Shown piece after piece: positions 9,767 to 18,976 of a stretch of 64,000 nt of DNA. How positions within the stretch are numbered: the stretch's first letter is position 1; each line of letters begins with the position of its first letter. Made by a program: the position numbers and the translations under genes. Source of the stretch: UBA5018 sp947463165 (GTDB taxonomy: Bacteria; Cyanobacteriota; Cyanobacteriia; PCC-6307; Cyanobiaceae); contig CALRTY020000005.1 in the NCBI GenBank assembly GCA_943371245.1, forward strand, positions 124,001-188,000, read 5' to 3'. The notes beneath the pieces were generated by a model. That model had not been told where the DNA came from, ran no database searches, and saw nothing but the letters and a program-made list of their open reading frames with translations.

Positions 9767-10192
9767 TCAGTCTTCCACACCCACGTTCACGGTCACAGTG
9801 GTGAGCTTGCGGGCTTTGGGAACGGTCACGTTGAGCATGCCGTCGCGGTAGCTGGCCACCAGATGTTCTCGATCTATCTCCGCTGGGAAGCGAAAACTAC
9901 GGCTCCAAGTGCCAGGACGAAACTCGCTCAGCAACAGGCCGCTCGCTTCTGGCTTGGTGGCATTTGTGGCCTTGCGTTCCAGGCTGGATAGCCTTTCCGC
10001 GCTCACCAACAGGTTGCGATCGGTAGCCTTGACGCTAATCGCTTTTTTGTTGACACCGGGCAGCTCAAGCACCACCTCGTAGGCGTCAGCGGTTTCATGC
10101 ACTTCAGCGGCGGGTACCCGTTCTGCGGTATGTAGTTGTTGCTCTAGGCGGTCGAACAGATCAAAAGGGGAAGAGGTACGCAGGGTCAGCAT
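9767..10192 (-). CDS. hspA: Small heat-shock protein, Hsp20 family
   Basis: A 141-residue alpha-crystallin-type chaperone that holds unfolding proteins in soluble complexes during stress. The N-terminal arm SSPFDLFDRLEQQL is typical. The alpha-crystallin domain runs from about residue 27 (PAAEVHETADAYEVVLELPG) to about 130. It includes the conserved FRPGTWSRSFRFP and the strand YRDGMLNVTVPK. The canonical C-terminal I-x-I motif appears as the related VTVNV. It is convergent with the cyAbrB gene. The roughly 700-bp upstream spacer probably holds its promoter; I could not place a CIRCE element there. Confidence 0.92.
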   Translation of the reverse strand: MLTLRTSSPFDLFDRLEQQLHTAERVPAAEVHETADAYEVVLELPGVNKKAISVKATDRNLLVSAERLSSLERKATNATKPEASGLLLSEFRPGTWSRSFRFPAEIDREHLVASYRDGMLNVTVPKARKLTTVTVNVGVED

Positions 10193-10940
10193 GGTGTTTT
10201 GTTTGTGAAGGTTGGCTGATGAACCAGGAGCGTGATGGCAACCTTTGGCTGCCCCCCGGTGAGCTCAATTTGCTCCACTGGGATCGGTGGCAGTTACGTG
10301 CGGACCGTCCAAACTGATTCGGCCCTCACGACCTCGTTCGGTAGACACGATTTTCTTGGTGTGATAACCGATGACTCAGTTAAGCGGCTGAAATGGGGCA
10401 GGCCCCCCGCGTCAGAAAAGTTGCCCACCAGGCTTTGACCACTCTTCCGGGACAGCTTCAGGGCAGTTCAAAGACAGTGATTCCCAGACAGTTTCAGGGC
10501 AGCTCAAAAAATCCCAAATCCCACGGATCTGATAGGCCGAGAGCCATGACGGCCTCCGGACGCTACCTGCCTACCCGGGGGAGAGAGCTGATTTTCGGTT
10601 TCGGGCAGCTCGAAAAATTCCCATTCGGCTCCTGCGAGTCTGAGGCAAGCAAGTTGCTGCAACGTTTCTCGTTTAATGAGATCGGTGATATCTGGGATTT
10701 TTCGAGACACCCTTTCCTTTATTGCTGGAGATTGCGTTAATTAAAGCTGCCGCTTTGGCTATTTTGGTGAATACTTGGTTGCTTTAGGGGCAACCTGAGC
10801 CAGTGAGCATCCGACTTCATCTCTTGGCAGCTCGCAGCCATGGGAAATGGGAAATCAATTAATTCTCTATCCAGCCTAGTTGCTATCAACTGCTTTGGTT
10901 GGAAGCGTTATTGTTGCATCGTCTGTTGAGATGGGTCCCG
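10193..10940. other. Intergenic region with repeat elements
   Basis: No convincing gene. A 36-bp-spaced repeat (ACAGCTTCAGGGCAGTTCAAA, then ACAGTTTCAGGGCAGCTCAAA) occurs near 10450-10505. It leads into a fragment resembling an inverted end of the dispersed element, AAAAAATCCCAAATCCCACGG at 10504-10525. A full copy of the element follows at 10607-10711. The region holds the divergent promoters of hspA and the glycosyltransferase. Confidence 0.6.
10607..10711 (+). repeat. Dispersed ~105-bp element, copy A
   Basis: Starts CTCGAAAAATTCCCATTCGG and ends GGGATTTTTCGAGACACC, so the ends are inverted repeats. The interior (CCTGCGAGTCTGAGGCAAGC, then TGAGATCGGTGA) aligns with the copies at 45.9, 57.1, 57.7 and 59.8 kb. 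It has no coding capacity of its own and looks like a miniature inverted-repeat or REP-type element. Confidence 0.8.
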
Positions 10941-12182
10941 GTGTCTCGCCACGTTTTGTTTCTTCACCAAAACTTTCCTGGCCAGTTTCCCCATCTGGCT
11001 GCGGAGCTGGTGAGGAGGGGTGATCGGGTGACGGCGATTGGAACCGCAACGGCCCAGGCAATACCTGGGGTGAATTTGCATCGCTATGACCCAAGGCCTC
11101 GCGCTGGGGTGCCGGCCTGCCATGCCTGGGTGGCCGACCTGCAGACCAAGTGCATTCGGGCCGAGGCCCTAGGTGAATTGCTGATGCAGTTGTTGGAGCA
11201 GGGTTTAGATCCCGATCTGGTGATCGGCCATCCAGGCTGGGGTGAGTTATTGATGATCAAGGACATTTTGCCAGATGTGCCCGTATGGCATCAGGTGGAA
11301 CTCATCTATCAGCTCAGAGGTGGTGATACCGACTTTGACCCTGAGTTTACCAAGCCAGACTGGCGCAGTCGTACGCGACTAAGGCTGAAACGATTGCATC
11401 AACTGCAGGCACTGCATGATCTTGACTGGGGTGTGGCTCCCACTGAATTTCAGGCCAGTACCGTGCCATCTGAATATCGTCAACGCCTCAGCGTGATCCA
11501 TGAAGGTGTAGATACAGATGCAATTGCCCCGCGTTCCGGCTCGTTTATTCAGCTGCAGAAATTGGGCTTGCGTTTTGAGCCAGGCGATGAGGTGATCAGT
11601 TTTGTATCCCGCAGCCTTGAACCCTATCGCGGCTTTCACAGTTTTATGCGCATGCTACCGCTATTGCAAAAACTACGGCCTAATGCCCATGTGATTATTG
11701 TGGGCTCTGATGGTGTTAGCTATGGGGCGCCTCCCCCCGGTGGCGGTAGCTGGCGCCAGCAATTGCTGGCGGAGTTGGCTAAAAAGTTGGATCTAAACCG
11801 CATTCATTTTGTGGGCAGAATTTCCCATTCAGTGCTGCATGATCTCTTCAGGGTGGCCGCCTGCCATGTCTATTTAACATATCCCTTCGTGCTTAGCTGG
11901 AGCCTATTGGAGGCGATGAGCTGTGGCACTGTTGTGATTGGATCCTCAACTCTTCCCGTTCAGGAGGTGATCGAGCATGGGCGCACTGGCCTACTGGTTG
12001 ATTTCTTTGATCTTGAGGCAATGGCTAATTGTATTGCTGGTGTACTGGCAGAGCCAGCCGCCTATCGCCCCCTCGGGGAGGCTGCCCGCCAGCAGGTGAT
12101 CCGATGCTTTGATCTGCGCAGCGTCTGCCTGCCGCAACAGTTGGCCCTGGTGGATCAGTTGATCAATGCCAATAAGCACTAG
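10941..12182 (+). CDS. Glycosyltransferase, GT4 family
   Basis: A 413-residue cytoplasmic glycosyltransferase with the GT-B fold. The N-terminal half starts with VLFLHQNFPGQFPHLAAEL, a start typical of a GT4 subgroup. The C-terminal donor-binding half includes SVIHEGVDTDAI, HFVGRISHSVLHDLF and the EAMSCGTVVIGSSTLPVQEV region with the GT4 E-x7-E signature. I chose the GTG at 10941 because it puts the first strand right at the N-terminus. A TTG at 10899 would add 14 residues. Donor and acceptor sugars cannot be read from the sequence. There are no other polysaccharide genes nearby. It is convergent with mfd. Confidence 0.85.
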   Translation: MSRHVLFLHQNFPGQFPHLAAELVRRGDRVTAIGTATAQAIPGVNLHRYDPRPRAGVPACHAWVADLQTKCIRAEALGELLMQLLEQGLDPDLVIGHPGWGELLMIKDILPDVPVWHQVELIYQLRGGDTDFDPEFTKPDWRSRTRLRLKRLHQLQALHDLDWGVAPTEFQASTVPSEYRQRLSVIHEGVDTDAIAPRSGSFIQLQKLGLRFEPGDEVISFVSRSLEPYRGFHSFMRMLPLLQKLRPNAHVIIVGSDGVSYGAPPPGGGSWRQQLLAELAKKLDLNRIHFVGRISHSVLHDLFRVAACHVYLTYPFVLSWSLLEAMSCGTVVIGSSTLPVQEVIEHGRTGLLVDFFDLEAMANCIAGVLAEPAAYRPLGEAARQQVIRCFDLRSVCLPQQLALVDQLINANKH

Positions 12183-12207
12183 AGACTCCACTAGAATAGA
12201 GGCACTG

Positions 12208-15200
12208 CTATAGGCTCAAAACGGCATTATTTTTTGCGGCTAGCTCTTGGCTGCGCTGGCTGTTGTTGAGGCCATCGGCTCCGGGAATCACTTCAGCCAT
12301 GGCCTTCAGCCAATTGGTAAGTTCCTGTAATTGCTTCTCCATTGGCAGCATACCCAGGCCTCGGGCCAGCACCTTGGCGCTACTGGTGGAGCCAGGTTGA
12401 TAAACCAAGCGCCCATGTAGATGTTGGGGTAAACCCTGGCGTAGCAGCCGGAAGGCGGGCTCTTCCATCGGAGTTTCCAGGGCAATATTTGCCTGTTCTG
12501 GTTTGATTCGTGAGAAGCCGCAGCGCCTTGCCACCAGCTTCAACTCCATCAGCTGCACCAGCGACAGCACCGGCGGCGGCAAACTGCCGTAGCGATCCAT
12601 CCAACCGGCAATCAATTCTAGCAGGGCATCTTGGCTACGGCAATCGGCGGCGGCTCGATAGGCGGCTATCTTCTCGTCGTTGTCGCTAATCCAATCGCTA
12701 GGAATGAAGGCGGTTATCGGTAGGTCGATTTGGGTGTCGTCTACGGCTGGGATGTCTTGACCTTGGATTTCCGCCAGGCATTCTTGTAGCATTTCCATGT
12801 ACAGATCAAAGCCGATGGTTTCCATCTGGCCGCTCTGTTCCACTCCCAGTAAATTGCCGACCCCTCGAATTTCCATGTCGCGCATTGCCAGTTGATAGCC
12901 GCTGCCCAGTTGGGCAAATTCCTGGATCGCCCTTAGCCTCTGGCGGGCTGCATCGCTCAAGGAGGAGTCGCCAGGATAGAAAAGCCAGGCATGGGCCTGA
13001 ATGCCGCTCCTGCCCACCCTTCCCCTTAGTTGATAAAGCTGGGCCAGGCCAAATTTATGGGCATCTTCAATTAGAATCGTATTTACCCTGGGTATATCGA
13101 GGCCGCTCTCCACGATCGTGGTACAGAGCATTACATCGGCTTCGCCGGCATTAAAGGCAACCATCGCGCTTTCCAGTTCACCTTCAGGCATCTGGCCATG
13201 GGCCACCAGCAGCCTCAAACCCGGGATCATTGCTCGCAACTGGGCGGCCACATCCTCAATGCCATTCACCCGCGGCACCACATAAAAAACCTGCCCACCT
13301 CGGTCTAGTTCCTGACGGATAGCGCTGCGCACCACCTCTTCATCTAAGGCGGCTAGATGGGTTTTGATCGGTCGCCTCAGGGGCGGCGGCGTAGTGATCA
13401 AACTCATCTCTCGCACGCCTGAAAGGCTCATGTACAGGGTGCGGGGGATTGGTGTGGCACTTAAAGTCAGCACGTCCACATCTTTGCGTAGCGCTTTTAT
13501 CTTTTCCTTTTGCTGTACGCCGAAACGCTGTTCTTCATCAACCACTAGTAATCCCAGTTGCTTGAAGCCAGTGCCTTTGCCCAGCAGCTGATGGGTGCCC
13601 ACCACCACGTCAACAGTGCCCTGGGCCAGCCCGTCTTGGATCACCTTGCGCTCGGATGCAGTGCGGAAGCGATTCAATAGCGACACCTTCATCGGGTAGG
13701 GAGCAAAGCGTTCGCTCAGGCAGCGCCAATGTTGCTGGGCCAGCACCGTGGTGGGGGCCAACATGGCCACCTGTTTGCCAGCGGTGACGGCCTTGAAGAT
13801 GGCACGAATTGCCACCTCGGTTTTACCAAAGCCCACGTCGCCACATATCAGTCGATCCATCGGTTCGGGGCGCTCCATGTCGCGCTTTACATCGGTGATC
13901 GCCTTGAGCTGATCCGAGGTGGGCTCATAGGGGAACGACTGTTCCAATTCGTCCTGCCAGGGGCCATCGGGCGGGAAGCAAAATCCCTGCACCTGGTGGC
14001 GTTCCGCGTAGAGCTTCACCAGGTCTAGCGCCACCTTGCGTACAGCCTTTCGCGCCCGCTCCTTGGCCTTGTTCCAGGCGCTACCGCCCATGCGGTTTAG
14101 TTCCGGGGCGCTATCGCCCGTGCCGCGAAAGCGACCTAGACTACCCAGCTGATCGGCCGCCACCCGCAGCAAACCGTCGGAGTACTGAACTACCAGGTAG
14201 TCGCGTGATTCACCACCGATGGCTAATTTTTCAAGCTTCAAGAAGCGGCCAATGCCGTGGTTGCGGTGCACCACGAAGTCGCCTGGCTGCATTTTGTTCG
14301 GGTCCACCGTGCGGCTGGTGGCCTTACGGCGCCGGCGCACGTAGCCGCTGGCCGCCAGGGAGTGCTGACCGAAAAATTCCCGATCTGTGATCAATATCAG
14401 CCGCCAGGCGGGCAGCTGCAGACCCTCCAGTTCAGCTGTGCCCCTGGCCTTGAGCGCCACGGGGGTCCCCTGTTCCACCAGGCGATCGATGGCCGGTTGA
14501 TCGGCTGCATTGGGCACGAAGCGGGCGATGCAGTCGTGCTCCTCCAGCAGGGCCACGGCCCGCGATGGCTGGGCCGATAGCAGCCAGATGCAGGCCTTTT
14601 CGCGCTGGAATCCCTTCACCAGATCGGCCAATCTGCCGAAGGCATTGGGGTGGGCAGGCACCGAGCGCGAAGCCAGATCGAAGCTGTTGGCGTGCTGGTC
14701 GCTCTCGTGTAATTCGGCCAGGTCGAAGCCGCGCCAATTGCTGTTCACGGCCGCCAGCAGCTCCGCTGGGGGGCGGTGCAGCTGCGGCTGCAGCGGAGCT
14801 GCTGGCAGCGGACTGGTGCCGCTGCCAGGCTTCCCGCCTGCGCCCGCGCCGATGCCCTGGCTGAGCTCCTTCACCAATTCTGAGTAATGCTCAGCGCTGT
14901 GTTCGTACCACTGTTCACCGTGGGATAGGCACTGCCGCCGACCATCCACCACCACCAGGGTTTGCTCGCTCAGGTAGTCGAGCAGCGAGGCGGGCTGGGC
15001 CCAGGCCAGGCCCATCAGCCGGCGCATGCCCTCGGGGGTGCCGCCCTCTAGCAACTGGTCGCAGGCCTCAGGGCTCAGCAACTGATCGAGAGCGTCTGGC
15101 ATCGCCTCCCGCAGGGCCTCGGCCACCAGGGGGCCATAGCCGGTGGGGGTGAGGCGCACCACTTCAATTGGATCCAGGGAGCGCTGGCTGGCCGGGTCGA

Positions 15201-15822
15201 ATTCCCGTAATTTTTCAAGCTCTTCGCCGAAAAATTCGAGCCGCACCGGTAGTTCAGCGCTCACCGGGAAGATGTCGACGATGTCGCCCCGCCGGCTCCA
15301 ACTGCCCTCCTGTTCGATGCTGGGCACGCGCTGGTAGCCCAATCGGCTGAAGCTGAGGGCCAGCTGCTCCAGATCGAAGCTGCAGCCCTTGCGCAGGCTC
15401 AGGCACTGGGCGCGCAGCGCCGGCGGCGGCGGCAGGTGGGGCTGCAGGGCCCGCTCGGTGGCCACGATCGCCAGCCGCTCGCCGCCATCCAGCAGCTCGC
15501 TGAGCACCTGCATCTGCCCCCAGGTGATCTCGCTGGTGGGATCCAGCGGTTCGTAAGGACTGGCTTCACTGGTGGGATATAGATGGCTGCTGCTCCAACC
15601 CATCAGATCGAGCAGGGCAGCCCAGCGGCCCGCCTCCTCCAGGGTGGGCACGATCACCAACAGCGAGGATTTGGCGGAGACCGCCAGGGCGCTGCTCACC
15701 AGGGCCCTCGCCGCTCGACCGGCACCGCTGAGCCGCAGCCGCTCGGGGCGGTCGATGCGGGCCAGCACCTCACCGGTGAGGGGCGCCTGCTGCAGCTGGC
15801 GCACCAGGGCGGAGAGGGGCAT
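12208..15822 (-). CDS. mfd: Transcription-repair coupling factor Mfd
   Basis: Mfd removes RNA polymerase stalled at DNA lesions and recruits the UvrABC excision system. The 1204 residues match the family. A UvrB-like N-terminal module (LYPTSEASPYEPLDPTSE) comes first. The RNA-polymerase-binding CarD-like domain starts near residue 510 (MQPGDFVVHRNHGIGRF). The translocase follows, with Walker A GDVGFGKTE near residue 665, Walker B DEEQRFGV and motif III SATPIPRT. Motifs IESGLDIPRVNTILIEDA and QLRGRVGRSG belong to the second RecA-like domain. The TRCF C-terminal domain is present. It diverges from the HExxH membrane protein gene. Confidence 0.97.
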   Translation of the reverse strand: MPLSALVRQLQQAPLTGEVLARIDRPERLRLSGAGRAARALVSSALAVSAKSSLLVIVPTLEEAGRWAALLDLMGWSSSHLYPTSEASPYEPLDPTSEITWGQMQVLSELLDGGERLAIVATERALQPHLPPPPALRAQCLSLRKGCSFDLEQLALSFSRLGYQRVPSIEQEGSWSRRGDIVDIFPVSAELPVRLEFFGEELEKLREFDPASQRSLDPIEVVRLTPTGYGPLVAEALREAMPDALDQLLSPEACDQLLEGGTPEGMRRLMGLAWAQPASLLDYLSEQTLVVVDGRRQCLSHGEQWYEHSAEHYSELVKELSQGIGAGAGGKPGSGTSPLPAAPLQPQLHRPPAELLAAVNSNWRGFDLAELHESDQHANSFDLASRSVPAHPNAFGRLADLVKGFQREKACIWLLSAQPSRAVALLEEHDCIARFVPNAADQPAIDRLVEQGTPVALKARGTAELEGLQLPAWRLILITDREFFGQHSLAASGYVRRRRKATSRTVDPNKMQPGDFVVHRNHGIGRFLKLEKLAIGGESRDYLVVQYSDGLLRVAADQLGSLGRFRGTGDSAPELNRMGGSAWNKAKERARKAVRKVALDLVKLYAERHQVQGFCFPPDGPWQDELEQSFPYEPTSDQLKAITDVKRDMERPEPMDRLICGDVGFGKTEVAIRAIFKAVTAGKQVAMLAPTTVLAQQHWRCLSERFAPYPMKVSLLNRFRTASERKVIQDGLAQGTVDVVVGTHQLLGKGTGFKQLGLLVVDEEQRFGVQQKEKIKALRKDVDVLTLSATPIPRTLYMSLSGVREMSLITTPPPLRRPIKTHLAALDEEVVRSAIRQELDRGGQVFYVVPRVNGIEDVAAQLRAMIPGLRLLVAHGQMPEGELESAMVAFNAGEADVMLCTTIVESGLDIPRVNTILIEDAHKFGLAQLYQLRGRVGRSGIQAHAWLFYPGDSSLSDAARQRLRAIQEFAQLGSGYQLAMRDMEIRGVGNLLGVEQSGQMETIGFDLYMEMLQECLAEIQGQDIPAVDDTQIDLPITAFIPSDWISDNDEKIAAYRAAADCRSQDALLELIAGWMDRYGSLPPPVLSLVQLMELKLVARRCGFSRIKPEQANIALETPMEEPAFRLLRQGLPQHLHGRLVYQPGSTSSAKVLARGLGMLPMEKQLQELTNWLKAMAEVIPGADGLNNSQRSQELAAKNNAVLSL

Positions 15823-15954
15823 GGCGGCGGCGGGGCGGCAGGTGTCGATTGTGGCAACTGGCCTAAGGCGCCGTTGGCAGCGCTTCGCCAGAATCGCCGC
15901 TGGGAATGTCGATCGCCACCGCCGCCCCAGGGCGATTGCCTGGAGAAGCCTTCC

Positions 15955-16839
15955 ATGGGGCTGTCTAAAAAGTTGTCTCCGGGGCTGCGACCCACTGGCA
16001 CTGGGCCGCCGAAACCCGCTTGGCGGCTGGGCCGCTTGTCGCTGCTGCCGGCAGGGGCGCTGCTAGTCGTGGCGGCACTGACTGCGGCGGCACTGATATC
16101 GGCGGCAGTGATCGCGGCGCTGGCCGCCTCGGCCTTGCCCTTGCTGCTGCGGCAAAGGTCGCCTCTGCCGCTGGCGGAGGCGATTGTGAACAGGCTTTGG
16201 GGACGGCCGTATCAGGGTCCTGCGGGACTGGTGGGCCTCCAGGAATCGGCACTTTTAGAGCAATTGGCCAAGGCAGATCAAAAGTGGCTACCCAGGGCCG
16301 AATTGCTAGCCAACGGAGCCATTCGCTACACCTACAGGCGCCGGGCTGGGGAACCAGCTCTCAGCATCGGCCAACTGCGCGCCTTGCTCGCATCACCGCC
16401 TGGCTACCGAGCCGAGCGGCAGGCGATTGTCAATTTGCTGGCGGCACTCAAAAGTGTGGGCATACGGGTTGTGGTCACCGCGCCGCGCCGGCCAGCTGCG
16501 GTGGGTGAATGGGATCCGCTGCTACGCACTATTTACATCCAACCGCAGGTGGTGGCCAGGGGCAGTGTTGGCTTCGCCCAGGTGCTCAACCACGAGGCCA
16601 TCCATGGGGCCCAATCCTGCAGGGCCGGACCCTGGCCCCTGGCCGCTAAACCGCTAGGACTGGCCACAACCATGCCCGCATCCCTGGCTGCTGTACTGCA
16701 GGAGCCCCTATACCGCCAGGCCTCGGCCCTGGAGCGGCAATTGGAGCGGGAGGCCTATGCGAATCAAGCGCTGCTGCACCTGGGGCCTGACTTATTACGC
16801 CGCTACTGCACGATCGAGCAGTTTACCATCCATCGCTAA
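15955..16839 (+). CDS. Membrane protein with HExxH (HEAIH) motif, possible metallopeptidase
   Basis: A 294-residue protein of unrecognised family. Residues of about 25-65 are a very hydrophobic Ala/Leu-rich segment (one or two membrane spans). Later, VLNHEAIHGAQSCRAGP contains HEAIH, which fits the zinc-binding HExxH motif. A downstream helix with Glu (ASALERQLEREAYAN) could supply the third ligand, as in gluzincins; that is inference. The ATG at 15955 is preferred because upstream codons of this frame overlap mfd antisense and are not protein-like. It diverges from mfd with about 130 bp between starts. No signal beyond the membrane segment is seen. Confidence 0.7.
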   Translation: MGLSKKLSPGLRPTGTGPPKPAWRLGRLSLLPAGALLVVAALTAAALISAAVIAALAASALPLLLRQRSPLPLAEAIVNRLWGRPYQGPAGLVGLQESALLEQLAKADQKWLPRAELLANGAIRYTYRRRAGEPALSIGQLRALLASPPGYRAERQAIVNLLAALKSVGIRVVVTAPRRPAAVGEWDPLLRTIYIQPQVVARGSVGFAQVLNHEAIHGAQSCRAGPWPLAAKPLGLATTMPASLAAVLQEPLYRQASALERQLEREAYANQALLHLGPDLLRRYCTIEQFTIHR

Positions 16840-16918
16840 ACGTTAACAAACTTCTAGCCGTTGCGGATAACGGCTATGGCATCAGCTATGGCATCGAAAC
16901 GAAGCATGGGGGCATGTC

Positions 16919-18109
16919 TCAGGAATAAAAAGTGGGGCGTGGATGGCGGTCGGCAAGGGCCCATTCGCCCAGTTCGCGCAGCTTGTAATCCACGGGATCG
17001 TGCAGGGTGTAGGTGCGCAGGTTGCGCCAAAACCGGTCCACACGGCGGGGCCAGGTGGTGGCCCGGGCTCCCATCACCTCAAAGATGCGGTTCACTGCAT
17101 CCAGCCCTGCCTGGGTGGTGATCACCTTGGCGGTGGCGATGTCCACCGATACCTGGCCCCGCTCGGCTTCACTGACGTTTTCACCTAGTTCCCAGGCCCG
17201 TTGCAGGCTGTCGGCAGCCCGGTCGGTTACCAGCCGCGCCGCCTCCAGTGCCGCGAATAGTTGGCCGAAGTGGCGGAGCACGTAGGGATCCTGTTCTTTA
17301 CTTTCCACCCCGGAAAGCCACCAGGCCTGGGGATTGGCCTGGAGGTAGGCCTTGGCCTCCTGCAACGCCCCTTCGGCGATGCCGAGATAGACGTTGGCGA
17401 ACACCAGCTGGGCGATGCAGGGTCTTAGCGAGGCCCGAGGGCTGCCGAAGGGCCCGGGAGAGAGCAGCAGCTCCGCCTGATGGATCCGTACACTCCGGAA
17501 CTCGACTGTGCCGCTGTCGGTTTGACGCTGGCCCATGTTGTTCCAGTCGTTGAGGGGAACAATGCCCTCCCTGGGTAGGGAAATAGCCGCCACCAGCAGG
17601 CGATTGCTGTCGGAAGTTGGATCAGGGGCCGAGACGATCAGGGCATCGGCGTCGCTGGAGCCTGTGGAGAAGCGCTTGCGACCGTCGATCACCAGGGTGT
17701 CGCCCTCCCAGCGGGCGCTCAGGCCTGGGTCGAGGGGGTTGAGGGTGTTGCCCCAGAACCAATTGCCCGCCACGGTGCGCCGATAGAGATTCTCGGTTTG
17801 CTCCTGGCTGCCGAACAGGTCGATTGTGGCCAGCATCAGATGCTGGAAGCCAAATAGCTGGCCCAGGGAGCTGTCGGTGCGGGAAATGCGGCGCACGATC
17901 CGATAGATCAGCGGCCAGCTGGCCCCGTGGCCTCCCCAAAAATTGGGGATCAGCAGGTTGAGTAGACCGGTGCGGCGCAGGGCATCCCGCTCCACCTTGG
18001 CCGTTCCGCCCTGGTGATCCCTCTCCACTGCTGTGGTGGCGATCGCTGCGGCGAAGCGGTCCGCGATCGCCTCGAGGGTCTCCGTGCTTGTTTCGATCTG
18101 AGGCGCCAT
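16919..18109 (-). CDS. DszC/SfnB-like flavin-dependent monooxygenase (acyl-CoA dehydrogenase fold)
   Basis: A 396-residue enzyme with the acyl-CoA dehydrogenase fold: N-terminal helical domain, middle beta domain (NWFWGNTLNPLDPGLSARWE, KRFSTGSSDADALIVSAPD) and C-terminal helical bundle. The C-terminal RTYTLHDPVDYKLRELGEW resembles the desulfurisation/sulfur-acquisition branch (DszC, SfnB) rather than fatty-acid dehydrogenases. In that branch FMNH2 and oxygen are used to attack organosulfur compounds. The downstream position next to an SsuE-like FMN reductase and SsuD supports a sulfur-scavenging role. The precise substrate is unknown. It is the last gene of the minus-strand cluster. Confidence 0.8.
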   Translation of the reverse strand: MAPQIETSTETLEAIADRFAAAIATTAVERDHQGGTAKVERDALRRTGLLNLLIPNFWGGHGASWPLIYRIVRRISRTDSSLGQLFGFQHLMLATIDLFGSQEQTENLYRRTVAGNWFWGNTLNPLDPGLSARWEGDTLVIDGRKRFSTGSSDADALIVSAPDPTSDSNRLLVAAISLPREGIVPLNDWNNMGQRQTDSGTVEFRSVRIHQAELLLSPGPFGSPRASLRPCIAQLVFANVYLGIAEGALQEAKAYLQANPQAWWLSGVESKEQDPYVLRHFGQLFAALEAARLVTDRAADSLQRAWELGENVSEAERGQVSVDIATAKVITTQAGLDAVNRIFEVMGARATTWPRRVDRFWRNLRTYTLHDPVDYKLRELGEWALADRHPRPTFYS

Positions 18110-18141
18110 GGGAGATCAGGGGCGAAGGTGGCCAGATGGGC

Positions 18142-18669
18142 CTAAGGCTGCACGCGACTGATCAAATAGCCGAGGTTGCGGTCTAGGCGTTCCACTAGTT
18201 CAGGCTTGAGGGTATATCCCCCATCAAACTTCTCAAACTGGTCATCCACTGCGAATACCCCCTGCTCAATATCCCTTGCCCCCAGCACCGACAGTACTGG
18301 CTTGAGGGCGTAATCGATCGCCAGCAGGTGGGAGATGGTGCCAGCCGAGGCGAGCGGCAGGATCGCTTTACCCAACAGAGCCTCCTGGGGAAGGATGTCG
18401 AGCAAAGCCTTCAGGCCGCCCGAGAAGGAGGCCTTGTAGACGGGGGTGCTGACGATGATGCCGCTGGCGGCGGCCACCTCGGCGGTAAAGGAGCTGAAGG
18501 ATGGGCTGGCGAAGCGGGCTTGAATGAGATCCTCGGCGGGAAAATCGAGGATGCTGGTATTAATCACTTCGATTCCAGCTGAGGTCAGGGCTGCCCGAGC
18601 ATGGTCGAGCAGGGCGGCTGAACGGGAGACGCTGGTGGGGCTGCCGTTGATCAGAAGAAAGCGGGTCAT
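18142..18669 (-). CDS. ssuE: NAD(P)H-dependent FMN reductase, SsuE family
   Basis: A 175-residue flavodoxin-fold reductase that supplies FMNH2 to two-component monooxygenases. The N-terminal FLLINGSPTSVSRSAALLDH is the phosphate-binding loop of the family. The segment IIVSTPVYKASFSGGLKALL is the classic SsuE/MsuE signature around the flavin. Length is normal. It lies 32 bases upstream of the DszC/SfnB-like gene, on the same strand and probably in one operon with it. The symbol ssuE is by similarity and context with ssuD; MsuE-type naming is equally possible. Confidence 0.88.
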   Translation of the reverse strand: MTRFLLINGSPTSVSRSAALLDHARAALTSAGIEVINTSILDFPAEDLIQARFASPSFSSFTAEVAAASGIIVSTPVYKASFSGGLKALLDILPQEALLGKAILPLASAGTISHLLAIDYALKPVLSVLGARDIEQGVFAVDDQFEKFDGGYTLKPELVERLDRNLGYLISRVQP

Positions 18670-18714
18670 GAAACAAGTGGGAGAGGTTGAAGATGGTGGT
18701 CTGGGGAGCCGATG

Positions 18715-18945
18715 TCAGGCGAAGACCACCTCTAATTTGGTGGCTTTAGACCTGGCTTCCAGCTCGCGTACTAGCGGCAATACCCGCTCATCGAAATGCT
18801 CAACCACTTGCTGGAAGTGGAGGAATCCTGAGAGAATAGGAACCCGGAAGTAGGGCCATTCTTCCATAGATTGCAATCTCATTTTCTTCGGCTTGGGGCT
18901 TGATTTGGTGTGCCCATTGCCACTGGCGAGTGTGGCTTGAATCAC
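18715..18945 (-). pseudogene. Remnant of a luciferase-like flavin monooxygenase (C-terminal fragment)
   Basis: A 76-codon open frame whose last 45 residues (VPILSGFLHFQQVVEHFDER, then VLPLVRELEAR) resemble the C-terminal end of bacterial-luciferase-like (LLM) monooxygenases. The neighbouring SsuD has the matching stretch HFILSGYPHLEEAYRVAELL. The first 30 residues are not protein-like and there is no room for the TIM-barrel core. I read it as the stump of a second sulfonate or sulfone monooxygenase deleted between ssuD and ssuE. It could instead be a short expressed ORF, which I think less likely. Confidence 0.45.
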
Positions 18946-18976
18946 ATCATCAAGAAGGAGGGTTTGCGAAACCTAA

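Noticed and set aside
10393..10740. 115-codon open frame before the glycosyltransferase
   Set aside because: Most of it is translation of the dispersed element and its partial inverted copy.
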